A stretch of DNA of 64,000 nucleotides, taken from contig NW_025335438.1 in NCBI RefSeq assembly GCF_004798865.1, forward strand, positions 17,810,755-17,874,754. The letters are read 5' to 3'. Shown piece after piece: positions 1 to 11,975 of the stretch. The first letter of the stretch is position 1. Every line of letters starts with the position of its first letter. The position numbers and the translations under genes are program-made. The stretch is from Varanus komodoensis. Lineage: Eukaryota > Chordata > Lepidosauria > Squamata > Varanidae. The notes beneath the pieces were generated by a model that was not told the origin of the DNA, did not search any database, and saw nothing but the letters and a program-made list of their open reading frames with translations.

Positions 1-2402
1 CATGTATCATACAGTCACACTTTATACAATCTAAACTACAGAAAACACACAAAAGTAGAACTTTTACTATCACCCTTTTCTTTGGGAACAGAATAATACT
101 ATTTTAAAGTGTTGATTTTCACAGTGTAAAATCCATTAATCCCATTAGCTATCCACTATAATGTAATAGTGCTGGCCTATGTATACTCAGGATGGCGCTC
201 TTCAACCTGCTGCTCTGTAGATGTGTTGTCTACATCTCCCTCATCCCCAGGCGTGCTAGTTGGGGATTATGAAAGTTGGAGTCCAGCATAATGTAAAAGA
301 TATCAGGTTGGGGATGACTGCTTAATGTAAGTTTCCCCACTTATGCAGAATGGCTCAATTTTGACATTTTTTAAAAAAATTAAAAAGTTAGATCTGCAAA
401 CTCTTTGATTATTCATAACCTTTCAGAATGCATGCTGTAACTTTATCCATATACTCTTTCTGTGCAGTTGCAAATACAAAGAATGATGGGTAATGAAGTG
501 AATACTCTTCTAAGAAATGTCCAGCTAGCAAGGGAATTGGGATGCCCTGAGTAAAGGAAAACTCTTACCTTTAAAACAGGAACTTCTTCTCGAGGCATCA
601 TATGGTGGAGCTAATGCATGTTTTCATTCAGAGCATGGGCTTCTTAAAGCCTGCCATAGAAGAGCAACACCCTATTCCATGAATGGAAGGCAAATTAGTG
701 TTCCCGTACTCTGAGATTCTGGTTTTGCTGAATTCTTGTTTTTTTTGTTTGTTTGTTTCAGTTTTACCCTGCATAATATACAGTGGTGATAACTGGGGTG
801 GCATTTGTTTGCTGATGATAGTAATTTCTTTTCCAGTGTCTCTGCTGGAGAAATAGTGCTTAACACTTTCCTTGTCACAGTCTAATTAAGGTTCAGTCAG
901 TTGCAATTTATTTAGACCTCTTAAATTATATTGGTATGTGTAAAAATGCAAAGCTTTTAAACATGCAAATTATTTTCTGCTTAGCTTAGTAAAAATATCT
1001 TTCCTTATATGAAAAAATTATCTTAGATTATCAAGCAAATAAAGTTTTGAAATGAATTTTAAGCTATCAAGGAGATGATTTTGAAGTAAAAGACATCTTC
1101 TAATTAGCAATGTAGTAAAAGTAAATATGTAATAGGACTTCAAGATAAAAATTTACTTGGGACATCCTTAAACTGAAGTTAAGTATTTTAATCAAACATT
1201 GCAATTTAAGTCAACCACCCAAACTTGCATAATATCAGTAGGAGTGCTTAAATCTTTGGTTTGATTTTCTAAAGCAAATCAATACAGTTTCCTAAAATTT
1301 GAACACTGGGTTTCTATAGAAAATTGTTACTCTAACAGCTCTATTCTTCAGGCTCAAGCTGTTAAAAATACACATTGAGACATTAGAAGCTGTCTCTTGA
1401 AGAGATTGCTCTCCCTCTCCCCACATCATTCTACTGTGATCTAGATTATGGCTATTTCCCATGTTTCAGAATAATGCCTTTAAGTGTATAGAACATGATG
1501 AACAGCGCCACATTTGGTATAATAGCTTTCCTTCTTTTGTATTGTGAACATAATCCATATTCAACACAGATTGGTGTGGGAAATAATTTTCATCTCCTTT
1601 TTCTTATAACTTCTATGCTTCTATCTTAAACCCTTTCATATTAAATGCTACCTGTACAGTCATATCGGCTATATTCCAAGAATCAATATCATATGGTTCC
1701 CATGTTTAAGTTTGTCTGATTTATGACTTAAATTTATTAAGCTTGAAAACAGCTTAGCTGCATTTTTACCAATGATTTTTGTTTTATTACATTTATATGG
1801 GGAGGACTGGTAGCAGGACAGACTGTATATTAACAGGGGAATAGAAGATTGTACTGGGCGATAGCAATGTTTATACTGCCTTGCCCTAGTGTTAAACTTT
1901 AACACAAGCATACTGTGTTATAGAGCATTGATAAGTATAGAACCAGAACATGGTCCTTTAAGATTCCAGAAATAACTAGGTTGTTATGACAAGGACCACC
2001 CCGCCCCCAGCTGCCAACCATAGAGTTTTTAAAAGAAACAGTAAGTATAGGGAAGAAGAGATGTTTGGACAAATTATTTCCAAGGCTGGTATTTCACACT
2101 TGAAATATGTCAGCAAACCTTATAAAATGCCACTTTAGTTGGTTTTAAAAGTTTGTGGGTTATTTTTTTAAAAAATTGGCTTATTTGACTTGCTATGATC
2201 CCAAAAAGCAAAATTCATACATCTGTTTAGGACAAATATATTTGCTAGCAAGTATGAATTTTCCTTCTAATCGGATGGATTGCAACCTTTGGAAAATAAT
2301 CAGAAGCCATGTACATTAATCTAAAAGGGTAACAGTAAAATCTATTAAAGAATACCACTTGTTTATAAACAAATGTAGCCACTCTTCTGGACTGTATGGG
2401 TT
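1..2402. other. Unrecognised AT-rich noncoding sequence
   Basis: No gene, exon-like open frame or repeat family was recognised here. The only open frames are short and have no familiar motif. The stretch is AT-rich with ordinary T and A runs, including a T/TG-rich run near 738-760. Old repeats too diverged to see by eye could be present. Confidence 0.5.
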
Positions 2403-2500
2403 TCAGGGTGCAATCCTATGCATGTTTAGAAAGTTTGGACCTGAAACGCGTCAGCCAGCTACCCTGATGGGGGAATGCTGGAAGTTGTAGGCCTTTTATT
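2403..2500. repeat. Two adjacent short interspersed-repeat fragments
   Basis: The first part (about 2407-2432) carries the phrase gtgcaatcctatgcatgttt, which recurs in diverged form near 3333, 8345 and 41221. The second part (about 2452-2497) contains a 'cagctaccctgatggg ... ctggaagttgtag' phrase like the ones near 9462, 24676, 40776, 56489 and 59735. Both resemble dispersed reptilian repeats of unassigned class. The call rests on recurrence inside this window and on remembered phrases, not on a library match. Confidence 0.4.
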
Positions 2501-3331
2501 GTGCATTTACATTTTAAAGTTCAGGCTTAAAACTGGCATGTCTGTGAGTTGCCAAGGAGTGACTGACATGCTGGAAATTGCATATTTGTTTTGAACTACT
2601 TTTTGGAAACAGTAGCCACTATTTCTTTTTGAAAATTCAACTAAGTACTAAACCTCTCTTTAAAACCCCTTGTTGTCCTTCTCCCTCCCCTGCCTTTTTC
2701 CAGGGAGTATCTTGGAAAACAGCTCCAGTCTGAGCAACCTCAAACAGCCACAGCGCGAAGCTGAGACTCAACTTTCCTTTGGCAGAAGTAACTGTAACTG
2801 CCTTGAAGCTGCCAGTAAGAAAATAATGTGGTTCTCCTTCCAGCCTGTTCTTGCTATTGTGTAGATTTCTACCCCATTATTTTTCCTGTATTGTTGCCTG
2901 GAATAACACCTATTGCCTAATTAACAGTTCCTGAAGGTTTGCTAGCTGGAGTCATTCTGTATTGCAAAAAAATAACCCAAGAAATATAGCAGATATGTGC
3001 TGCCTTTATTTTATGCATTTATTGTCTCAAGAAAAATAAAATAAAATCATTGCATATCATCAGTTGTCTGTGTTTCCTGTTTTTCTTGCCATAAATGAAG
3101 TTCATTTTGAAAGACTGATTTTAATAATTCGTTTGGCAGATTCTTAAACTTATACAAAGACAGTGAATAAATGAAAGGGGGAGAAAGAATGAAAGACAAT
3201 GAAATGAATAAATTAGTAGGAATATTAAATCAATTAAAATTAATACTAAAATCTTCAGAAGTAATGACAATTTGCTTTAACTATCTAAAAAGTAATTTAG
3301 TAAAATACAAGTCATTCATCTTTCCTATGTT
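2501..3331. other. Unrecognised noncoding sequence
   Basis: AT-rich sequence with no gene or repeat recognised. A 64-codon open frame at 2670-2864 has no recognisable domain and is probably chance. Confidence 0.45.
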
Positions 3332-3386
3332 TAGAGTGTAATCCTACACATGTCTACCCTAAAGTGAGTGGGTATAGGACTATAGC
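3332..3386. repeat. Short dispersed repeat ('gcaatcctatgcatg' family)
   Basis: A diverged copy of the phrase found near 2407, 8345 and 41221 ('gtgtaatcctacacatgtctaccc ... agtgagtgggt'). The family class is not known to me. It is probably the end of an old transposable element. Confidence 0.35.
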
Positions 3387-3556
3387 ATTAGTTATTAATA
3401 GTTTATAGTAAGCATGAGATGCATTTTCTAGAAAAGCAATCTAAGCTTTATGTTTCCACTACTTGAGGCTTAATCTATATTTTGTTTGCCTGTTTGTTTT
3501 ACTAGCATATCATTTCCCATGTTATTCCTTTGCTGAATACATATGCAGTATGATAG

Positions 3557-4362
3557 TTAGGGTCCACGGCTGGGATGTGAGTGGCCAGAGACAAGAGGCA
3601 CCAGGACCAGGACAAGAGAACTCAGAGGGTTTAATGGAAAGACCAAGTCAGGAACCAGAAGCATCCATCAGGGCAGAACAAGGATGTGGTCAGGAACAAG
3701 CCAGGAGTCAAAAACCAGGAGAACAAACAAAGGTGCAGGTACCTTGAGCAGGAAGACAGGGTGGGGGACATGACATGGCAGGATAGATGGCAGGACAAGA
3801 TGCACAGCAAGATGCAGGAGACAACAGGGTCAGGATACAGCAAGGGTCAGGCAAGATGCAGGAACTGAACCACAGCTACCAGGAAGCCCTGCATTATGGA
3901 GGCAACACAAGGCAAGACACATGAACAAGGAAGGATATAGGTCAGGCAGTAAGCACAAGTGCAAGGCAACATGGGAAGGGAGGCGGCGGCATGCTCAGGG
4001 CAAGTTGCAGGCACAACAGCAGACAGATAAACCTGTGCTGCTGAGGCAACATTGTAAGATGCAGGATACACAGCAGGAACAGGAAAGGTCCGGCAGGATG
4101 CAGGCAGAGCAAACAGGAGGACCTGTGCTGCTGAGGCAACATAAGTCAGGAGCCACCACACAAATCAGGAACAGACATTATAGCAAACAGTAAGACCTGC
4201 CTCACTGAGGCCAGTTCTGGAGGGAAGAGCTTGCTCTTATGTAGCTCTTCCCCCAGAACTCCCAAGCTAGTGCTCATCAGACTGAGACCTTCAGTAAGGC
4301 CTGGGAGTGGTCCTGCAGATGTGGTGGTTGCTCTGGCCACCAAAGCAGCCCAGATCCTGACA
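3557..4362 (-). mobile_element. Old solo LTR, Gypsy-like (minus strand)
   Basis: Read on the minus strand the block opens with TGTCAGGATCTGG and continues as a pyrimidine-rich sequence full of 'cctga/ctgcat' units. It has a weak TATA-like stretch and an ATTAAA-like poly(A) signal towards its far end, which is how squamate Gypsy-type LTRs usually read. Five bases, GATAG, occur immediately outside both proposed ends (3552-3556 and 4363-4367), as expected for a 5-bp target duplication. A 20-base phrase is repeated exactly inside it at 4031 and 4121. No internal retroelement coding sequence adjoins it, so it is most likely a solo LTR. It is a fossil of uncertain age. The open frames across it are by-products of its composition. 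Confidence 0.5.
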
Positions 4363-4439
4363 GATAGGCAAGGAAAAGTAAATGTCCGTCCTTCATCTTT
4401 TGGTCTTTTAGGGTCCAGTTTATGAACTTGCAGTCAAGT

Positions 4440-4605
4440 AGTGCAGGAAATTAGAAGTCAGGAAAGCTGGGCTGAAGTCCTTACTTGGCCATGAAGTTCA
4501 CTGGGTGACTTAGGCTGATGGTCAGTGACTGCTCCTAACTACCTTGAAGTGTTGTTTGAAGATAAACTGTATGTAGGCTGCCTTGCATTCCTTGAAAAAT
4601 GAAAT
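4440..4605 (+). mobile_element. Degraded tRNA-derived SINE (family A)
   Basis: The phrases 'cttggccatgaagttcactgggtgact', 'ctaactaccttgaa' and 'gtaggctgccttgcattccttgaaaaa' follow the order of the body and tail of the better preserved SINE copies at 5586 and 57581. The tRNA-like head is not clear. Orientation is plus. This is an old, diverged copy. Confidence 0.5.
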
Positions 4606-5036
4606 GGTAACAAACCATGCTGTACAGAGTAAGCTCCACTATTTTAGAAGAACTTAAACCCCCTTCAGGGTTGAATGGGGCTGCTGATCCAAATTCTGAG
4701 ATGGTGCTGGTACATCTGTCAGTTTTGAATGCCTGTAGGGGTATGCTTTCAGGTTCCAGGATGCCTAATATGTGGACTATATAGGCATGATCAGGAGCCT
4801 CTTCATTGCCCCTTTCTACTTGTGATATGAGATTTGAGAAGCTTTGTTAGCTTTACTTGGAAGTTGCACTCCTTTCAGAGATAGTTATGATGCAATGGTA
4901 CCCCAGAGAAATTTATTGAACAAAACATTTCATTTTTGAAAATACTTGCCAGGTATAAATAGAAGAACACCATGTAAAGTATGAGGAATTACAGTCACCT
5001 CAAATATGTTTATCCTCCCCCATAAACTCAGCTTTA
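4606..5036. other. Unrecognised noncoding sequence
   Basis: About 430 bases between a SINE remnant and a CR1 tail, with no gene or repeat recognised. Confidence 0.45.
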
Positions 5037-5265
5037 AAGATAGAAACATAGAAACAGAACGAGTTAGAAGGGGTCTCCCGGGCCATCTAGTCTGACCCCT
5101 GGCTCCAGATAATCTGTCAATGTCCTGTAAGATTACATTAATTGGCTCACTCAGATTTGGCTTAATAATTTGAGATACATCTTTAGGACTACATCTTCCC
5201 AAGTAAATACTCTGGGCAAGGTCTAAATTGCCAGTCAGCTACCACACTATGGGATGCATCAATTG
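5037..5265 (-). mobile_element. CR1-clade LINE 3' tail (minus strand)
   Basis: On the minus strand the sequence reads 'gacagattatctggagccaggggtcagactagatggcc', then 'ccttctaactcgttctg', and ends in a short direct repeat 'tttctatgtttctat'. This order, with a short octamer-like repeat instead of poly(A), is the hallmark of CR1 3' untranslated ends in reptiles and birds. No coding part is preserved. It is a strongly 5'-truncated insertion, as is usual for CR1. Confidence 0.75.
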
Positions 5266-5585
5266 ACATTTCAGATTTGACCAATCAATGACATAGCCAG
5301 ATAAATAGGTGAAATTAGAAATTTGTATCAAAGCTGAAACATATAGCAGGAGACTCAAAGTAGGCAATAAGAGATTATAAGCATAAAGAATTCTAAACAA
5401 TTATGTACAAATCTGTGAGTACAGGCATTTTGTTGGATGGCACAGGCTGAAAGCTCCAAATATAATTCAAAAATCAATCAAGAAAGTGGACATTCTTTCA
5501 AGTAACAAAAGCATTAGTCTTAACTCTAGCACTTGGGGTTAAATATAAAAATTTTAACTCATTTCTGAACTTCTTCAGAGAACTA
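5266..5585. other. Unrecognised noncoding sequence
   Basis: About 320 AT-rich bases between the CR1 tail and a SINE, with no gene or repeat recognised. Confidence 0.45.
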
Positions 5586-5807
5586 GAGCCAGCGTGGTGT
5601 AGTGGTTAAGAGCATGGGATTGGGACTCAGACAATCCAGGTTCTAGTCCCTGCTCTGCCATGGAGCCAACTGGGTGACTTTGGGCCAGTCACAGACTCTC
5701 AGCCCAACCTACCTCACAGGGTTGTTGTGGGGATAAGATGGAGGAGGAGGATATAAGCTGCCTTGAGCCCTTTGTAGGAAAAAGGCAGGATATATATATA
5801 AAAAAAG
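5586..5807 (+). mobile_element. tRNA-derived SINE (family A), well preserved
   Basis: The head 'gtggtgtagtggttaagagc' is an RNA polymerase III box A region and 'ggttctagtcc' about 40 bases later is box B. They are followed by the body phrases 'tgggtgactttgggccagtc', 'acctcacagggttgttgtgg' and 'taagctgccttgagccc', then an AT-rich tail. This is a typical squamate tRNA-related SINE layout. It is about 94 percent identical by eye to the copy at 57581. SINEs of this type carry no coding sequence and depend on a LINE for mobilisation. No clear target duplication was found. Confidence 0.85.
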
Positions 5808-8344
5808 ATTCTTGACCTAGCAGAGTAAACTTCCAGTACATATTGTCAAAGGCCATCTTCACATCCAAATGTAGCTTCAATTCCCCTCCAAGATACACAT
5901 TCTGTCACTGAGCCAAAATAGCTTCTCTACCACCATTGTAATGTAGTCAAGGAAATATGCATAACATCCAGTATTTTCAAAAATAAAAAATAGCTTCTTG
6001 CCAGAATTTAGTTCCTCAAATAGAATTATGCAATCAAGATTAAACTGATAAGCTTATAACAACTATAAATAGAGCAAGTATGTAAGCTTGCTGGATAGGT
6101 GTTGCTTCCACAATAGCAGGTATCACAATGACTAATTCAGTGACAGAGCTTTAAAAAAATGTTTTTATCCATGACTGATAGCAGCTCCAGGCAGTTACTT
6201 GATTGATCTTGTTTGTTTAGCCTTTTCATGGACATTTTAAAGTGGATTTGGTTGACCTGGCCTGCTCAGATGTTCTGTTTTGACAATGAACAACTTAAAA
6301 TCTGCGTGAATTAGAGTGAATGGGATTGTACAAGAGTAGCAAGAAAGGGAAAAAAAATTAGGGTGCAGGCATATGGAGAGTGGATGTCATACTTCAGTGA
6401 ATAACAACCTCCATTTCTTTGATTTTCTGTGTACAAGACTAATTTCAAATGGGCAAAGCCCTGTTTGAGAAAGCAGAATAGTCTTAGACAAAACTCAAAC
6501 TGAAGAATTCTGAGAAGTTGTTAGAAAGTCAATTCTAATCAAGATGTTTCTATTGAATTGTGTGCCTTGTTAGTTGCTTGATGAATTTAAATTGGCATAT
6601 TTCTTGTGGAATTAGTAGATAACAGGTGCAGCTAATAAGCGTTCTCACTTAAGTATGGTATACATAAGAAATACCCAATTAGATAGTGCTAAAGTAAATC
6701 ATATTGCAGATATATTGCACTAGACAGTGATAGACAGAAGCCTGCACTATTTCAACTGAATTCCAGTCTACCTTTGTACAGACTCTGTTTTCATCTCTAA
6801 ATTACTTCAGGCCTTTATCATTGTTCTTACCTATCAGACCATGATTAGTCAATTATAGACTCTCTACTGTCTGTGATAATTTGTCTAGTATATCTCAGAG
6901 CTGATCCCCTGTATGTGAGGTGCAACCTTTCTATATATTTTTTCAGAAGGCAGCCAGAAAATTATATTTCACATGCTTCCACATAATTCAGTCTGGGGTA
7001 ATACAGTATTTATAGTGTTTGCTATCAATGCAATGAGTATTGTTCTAACCCTGAGGTTGTTGAAATCATACAATTCTGTCATGCTAATATTCCTTTTATT
7101 GGATCTTTCTCCTTGCAAGTATAATCTCATGACACTAACTGCCTCCTTGTGGAAAGCTGTTAGATTTCTCTCGGTATACCAAGTTTTTACATCAAAAGCT
7201 GGAACAAAGGAAAAAGAAAAAAAGCACCTCCATTTTCCCTTGGCAAATTGAATAAATTGTAAATACAGCTTAATTATAAAGGAAGTGCATCACCAAAGGT
7301 TGACAGTTCACACAAAACATCTCTAGTTTATTGTCTGGGGTTCTATCTTCTTTTTTAAATGAATTGCAGTGCATGTAGGTTTAAAAAAATGATGAAGGTA
7401 ATAGTTTTCAGTGCAGCATTTCTGTTGGAAGGGCACCTCTTAAATCTGATATCTTTCTAGCCTGTACAATACAGGAAGATGACCGCAGCACTACAAGCGA
7501 AATGGCTGGCACTTGAAGGAGCAGGTAGTCTTCTTCTGATGCTGCTCTATGGACTGGAATGTGTATGAATGGAAAGGCATTGGATTAGGCTCTCAGGCAG
7601 GGTCCTTCTGGTACCAGGAAGCTGTTAATGAAACATCACCACACTAAAAATAATGATTAGAAGAGTTCTGTTTTTCCATGCTATTTCTCCAAAACTTTTT
7701 TCTATGGCAGACTAGAGTGTGTATCTTTTCTGCCAGTCTTTCTTAACCTTGTGTCTAGCTGGTTTCTTGCTTTGGATATATTTAAAAGTTATATGTAATG
7801 TGTGGTGTTCTTAAACAGAACACTTTCTGGAAAAAGATTAGGCAGTCTTTAAGAAAATCACAATGCAAAACAGTCTTGCCTGATGAGGATAAAAGGACTC
7901 ACCTGGTATTGTAATCAGTGCAACACTAAAATGAGTCCTCCCCCACACTACATAGCAAATACAAACACATCATTACACTACGCTCTTCAAAATGCTTTTT
8001 TGCTTCTCTTACCTGCTTGCATCTTGCACAATCTTGTGCTCCCTTTTGTTTTCTTTATTTGGTAAAGATTTCTATTTTTTTCACAAAAGCCATCTTTTCC
8101 CTAACAGCTTGCTTGATACAACTCCTTAATCATGCTGGTAACCTCTTGTATTACTTTCTAGCTTTCCTAATTTAATCTTCAGTAGATCCACCAAGCAGTA
8201 GTGCCAGGACTAACACAAATGCTGGCAACTATACTTGGCAGAAGTTAACCATAGCCCATGAGGATCATTTTGAGCTTATTTAACAAGGAGAATGCCTTGT
8301 TAAAGGATATGTAAAATTTGATTGGAGTTTGTAATTTTAATTAC
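5808..8344. other. Unrecognised noncoding sequence
   Basis: About 2.5 kb of AT-rich sequence with no recognised gene or repeat. The longest open frame (92 codons, 6973-7251, plus) has no domain, signal or splice context that supports a gene. Confidence 0.5.
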
Positions 8345-8418
8345 ACTTACTATGGAGTAAATTCATTTGACTATAGTGAGACTTATTTCTCAGTAAACAC
8401 ATAAAGGATTGCACTCAA
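8345..8418. repeat. Short dispersed repeat ('gcaatcctatgcatg' family)
   Basis: The order 'agtgagacttatttctcagtaaacac ... aaaggattgcactc' matches the same dispersed repeat seen near 2407, 3333 and 41221. Its class is unknown to me. Confidence 0.45.
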
Positions 8419-9461
8419 AATCAAGTAATAAAGCAATGCTAGAACCAAGTCAGTTTTACAGTGTGAATAAATGCTACAAAGGAAGGTAATAAGGAATAAA
8501 ACAACCACTAAGTTATGTCTCTATTTTATCTAAGTCCCTTCCTACTCCAGGCAATATCTTACCTTCATAAAGCCAACTCTGTCAACTAGTTCCCATAGTT
8601 CCAGCAATTCTCACTCTTCTAATTTTCTGCCTTCCCTCAATCCATCTTCTCCATGAACTTCCATCTGCTTTAATATTCATATTATGAGAGCTAGCAGCTG
8701 CACAAAATTAAGCACTTATTTCAGAGTTCCAAATGCTAGTCATATTGTTGCAATTGATTGTCTTTTGTCAGAAGTAAGAGTTGAAGGGCTTTTTTATTCA
8801 GGGGTGGGGAGAATCAATGCAGAAATCAAACGCTGTCAAAGATTCTGCCAGATGTTACCAATAAGCCACTTGAAATTTTTCTGGTTGGTCATTAATTATA
8901 CAGTCTACAAAGTCAATTTGCCTTTTCTTTGTTCATGGAAGGAAGAGTTGATTTATAGATTACTGCTATTAATTCCATTGCAAACTAGAATACAATCTAG
9001 GCCTGTACTTGTTTTCAACCATTCAGATTTTAACAGCTTATTCCATAACTCTGCATTAATGGCATTGAATTTGTAAGATCCAGGACTTCCAAAGGCAAGC
9101 CAATCTAATTTGATTTCATTCCCCTGGAAGTGAAGTAACAGCTGTGTAGCTGATGAAGGGCTGGTAAAGGGCTGCTGTGTTTAACTAGGGAAGTCATAAC
9201 ACATGGGCCTCTGGGAAATCTGAGTCTGTGCTGGAACTAAAAGTGGATTTTTATTTTGTTTTGCCAATTCATCCAAGGCTCTAGAGGTAGGTACTGGGTT
9301 TTTTGTATTCAGAAAATGTATGAAGTTGAACAGAAAAATTCTGCCTAATGCTAATATTTTCAAAGCAGACAGACTGTTGTTATTTACTTTGGAACATCTG
9401 ACTGATAGAAACCATGGAACTAGGAGCTCCAAGAAGCAAACATAAAAAGACATTTTAATGG
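8419..9461. other. Unrecognised noncoding sequence
   Basis: No gene or repeat recognised. A 130-codon open frame at 8684-9076 (plus) is the longest here. Its predicted protein is rich in Cys, Leu and Phe with no recognisable domain, and I regard it as chance. Confidence 0.45.
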
Positions 9462-9545
9462 GCTACCCAAACCTTTCCCAACCTGGTATCATGCAGGAAT
9501 GTTGGCATACAGCTTCCAGAATACCCCATGCAGCATAGCTAATAG
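9462..9545. repeat. Dispersed repeat ('cttcccaacctgg ... catagct' family)
   Basis: The phrases 'caaacctttcccaacctgg', 'catgcaggaatgttgg' and 'gcagcatagct' follow a widespread reptilian repeat also glimpsed near 24676 and 40776. The copy is diverged and its class is unknown. Confidence 0.4.
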
Positions 9546-10264
9546 TTCTTTGATTATTTTTGGGGACAGGGTATAATGAGTGATTATATTAGTTTGTAGA
9601 AAGCTTATACTACTTTGATGACAGTGATGATAAAATCATATTATGGGTCTGTTGTATTGTCTTGACTCAGTTCTAGAGTTCTCTCCCATAGTAGGTTTAG
9701 GTTTTGTTTTGTTTTTTTTGAAATCATGGAGAGAATCCTGTTCTAAGGTTTTCATGCCTTGCTATGGCTTCTCCACTTGTTTTAACTTGGGATTGCTGTT
9801 TTACCATTGTTATGGAAACACCATAATGGCCCCTGGCAAGAACAGCCACAGAAGTGGTTACTTCTAGCCTTGAATTTCTACTGTCCTCACCCCCCTGGCA
9901 ACAGATACATCATCACTCGCATTATTCCCATTGGCTGAGTGAAGTGTCAGTCTGTCTGTTTACTTTTGGAAACAGGCAAACAGCTTGAAAATACATGGAA
10001 GGATAAAGGGGGAATTGCAGTGAAATTGTTTATTTTCATTTAATAGAAATCTCTGTGTGCTGGAGCAGCTGAGAAGCACTGCAGAGACACAGGTACACTT
10101 GGGAGGTGGGAGGTGCGAACATGTCAAGCAAGGTGTATTACAATAGGGGTTAAAGCATACAAAATATTTGCTTAGTCTATTAAATCAGACCAAAAGAGAA
10201 CTGGCATTCAGCAGAAAGCTACTTGTTATATATAACGTGTAACAATTAATAGTATCCAATGTTG
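9546..10264. other. Unrecognised noncoding sequence
   Basis: About 720 bases before the first solo LTR, with no gene or repeat recognised. Confidence 0.45.
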
Positions 10265-10268
10265 ACTG

Positions 10269-10985
10269 TGTCAGAATCCTGGAATCTCAATTTGAGAAGA
10301 GGGAATAAAACTCGGGTTCATGGGAAAGATCAAGCGTCCAGACCATCTGAGGCTTTATTGTATTACCCCAAGGTTCCTGCGGTACTCATGCATTACCGGG
10401 CAGGCAGAGGTGAACTCTGCTGCAAAGGTTCAGTACCATTGCAGGGCATTTATAGGCACACAGGTACAGGGCAATTGATGACAGAATGCAGAGATTACAG
10501 TAAGATTCTGAGGTCATCAACTACAGAACAGATAAAGAAATGTCAGTCAATCACACAGTAACAATGAGATTACAATATTTCTAATTGCCTGTATTGACAC
10601 TTTAGTTCAGTAGCTTGAACCCATCTCCAGGTCTGCTTAGACATGTAAATTCAAGCTACTGAGAAACTATGCATGAGCTCAAGACTCTTATCTAGACTCT
10701 AAACATTCTGAATTGGCCAGGGCACATGGAGCCTCTAGGCTAGGAAGATACTTCCTTGAATTCCAACAATGATTATTTAATCATTGTGAAGGTATACAAT
10801 GTTAATTTGGACTAAATGGCCTGTCTACTGTAGCCCACAGCTAAAAGTGAGAGAAAGGAGCAGGGGAATGCCATTTTAAACAGTGACTGCTTGGTTTTGA
10901 GAAGGAAGACAGGATTTGATCCCACAATGCAGAGGCACACAGAAGTAATGCTTTTCAGACAGGATTTATCCAAATTTTCCCAACA
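10269..10985 (-). mobile_element. Solo retroviral-type LTR, copy A (minus strand)
   Basis: The block begins TGTCAG and ends CCCAACA on the plus strand, so on its own strand it has the standard TG...CA ends. It is flanked by a perfect 4-bp target duplication, ACTG (10265-10268 and 10986-10989). Almost its whole length matches, inverted, the LTR at 12913-13627. An AATAAA signal lies near 10354-10359 (as TTTATT) in the U5-proximal part, and a TATA-like stretch lies further in. The 717-base length and 4-bp duplication fit an endogenous retrovirus of the gamma/epsilon type, though a Gypsy relative is not excluded. There is no internal coding sequence beside it, so it is a solo LTR left by LTR-LTR recombination. 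It is a fossil, and probably not very old given the intact duplication. Confidence 0.8.
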
Positions 10986-10989
10986 ACTG

Positions 10990-11825
10990 CATACTAACAC
11001 CAACAGCTAATGCAACAGGATATTAGTAATCCTTCGGGCAATCAAATGCAATCAGGAACTCTCAGTTCCAAAATGGGACAGGACAGTAGAGTTTACAAGA
11101 GGAAGTTCCACTGATTTGGTGGCTGTTCTAGGGGGGAAAAAACATCTTCTCCCAGATTTCCAGAGTTGCTTTAGGAAGTCCTTTTGCACAAGAGGTTGTC
11201 CCTGTGGTTGTGCTGGAACTAGTAGAGGGAAATGGCAATACTGAGCACTATCTAATATTTTTTATTATCAACTAGCCAGAGGTAGCAATGTTAGCCCCTT
11301 TGTCTGGAACAGCTGCTTTTAAAAGAGCTGGATGACAGGCAGATATTCCATAGGCAAAACACTCCTTTTTGCCCATTGGCTTTCTGACTATTGCACAGAA
11401 GCCATGCCAAGGAAACATGGCTTCATAATATCCAGACAAACACACTGAGGTTTTCAGAGTTACAAAACATTAGAATAGTGTCTGTTGCAATGAGAACCAG
11501 AGCACCAAATAGGTAAAACAAGGTCTGGGAAAGACAAAGTAACATTTCAGATGGAGCAAGGATGAAGGCAGCTTTGGAAATTATGCATGTGAAGTTATCC
11601 TGCCCTTTCCCCCTGTATGATCACATATTGGTGTGACCTTTAAGACTGGCCCTGTGGGTATTAAATGTATATTTGCTACTATTGTGTTATAAAATCAGAA
11701 AAAAGCCCAAAGCTTTTGAAAGGTCATAGGCCTGGAATAAACCACAGAATACTGTTTGACTGACAAGCTTCTCTGGGCTATGCCATACCAGAAAGGAGCA
11801 GTCTGGTGTTCCTGGAAATTCTGGA
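10990..11825. other. Unrecognised noncoding sequence
   Basis: About 840 bases inside the LTR-flanked block. No gene or repeat is recognised, and I see no retroviral internal sequence here. Confidence 0.45.
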
Positions 11826-11975
11826 AAGGGCCAGAGCTCAGTGGTAGAGCACTTGCAAGGTATACTGAAAGACCAGGCTTACTTCCTGGAGTATCCAGGT
11901 TAAACACCCTCACAAAATCTGGTGGCAGGGGATGGAAAAGAGCTTAAGATCCTGAACTGTGGCCCCAGACTGTAT
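11826..11975 (+). mobile_element. tRNA-derived SINE (family B), diverged
   Basis: The phrase 'gagctcagtggtagagcact' is a tRNA-like box A head, followed at the expected spacing by a weak box B and then by 'ggcaggggatggaaaagagc' and 'gatcctgaactgtggcc', which parallel the body of this SINE class. The same family appears reversed at 12572-12721 and forward at 39413. The copy is old and its tail is unclear. Confidence 0.6.

Noticed and set aside
3847-4193. Open frames of 90-104 codons with repetitive Gln/Arg or Cys/Leu composition
   Set aside because: They fall in a repetitive, LTR-like block; the composition comes from the 'caggat/gcaggca' units.
5590-5650. tRNA gene
   Set aside because: Boxes A and B are present but the sequence continues into a SINE body, lacks a cloverleaf and recurs elsewhere in the window.
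8684-9076. 130-codon open frame (plus)
   Set aside because: No domain, no homology I recognise, AT-rich surroundings and no splice or promoter context. A frame of this length is expected by chance in 64 kb.
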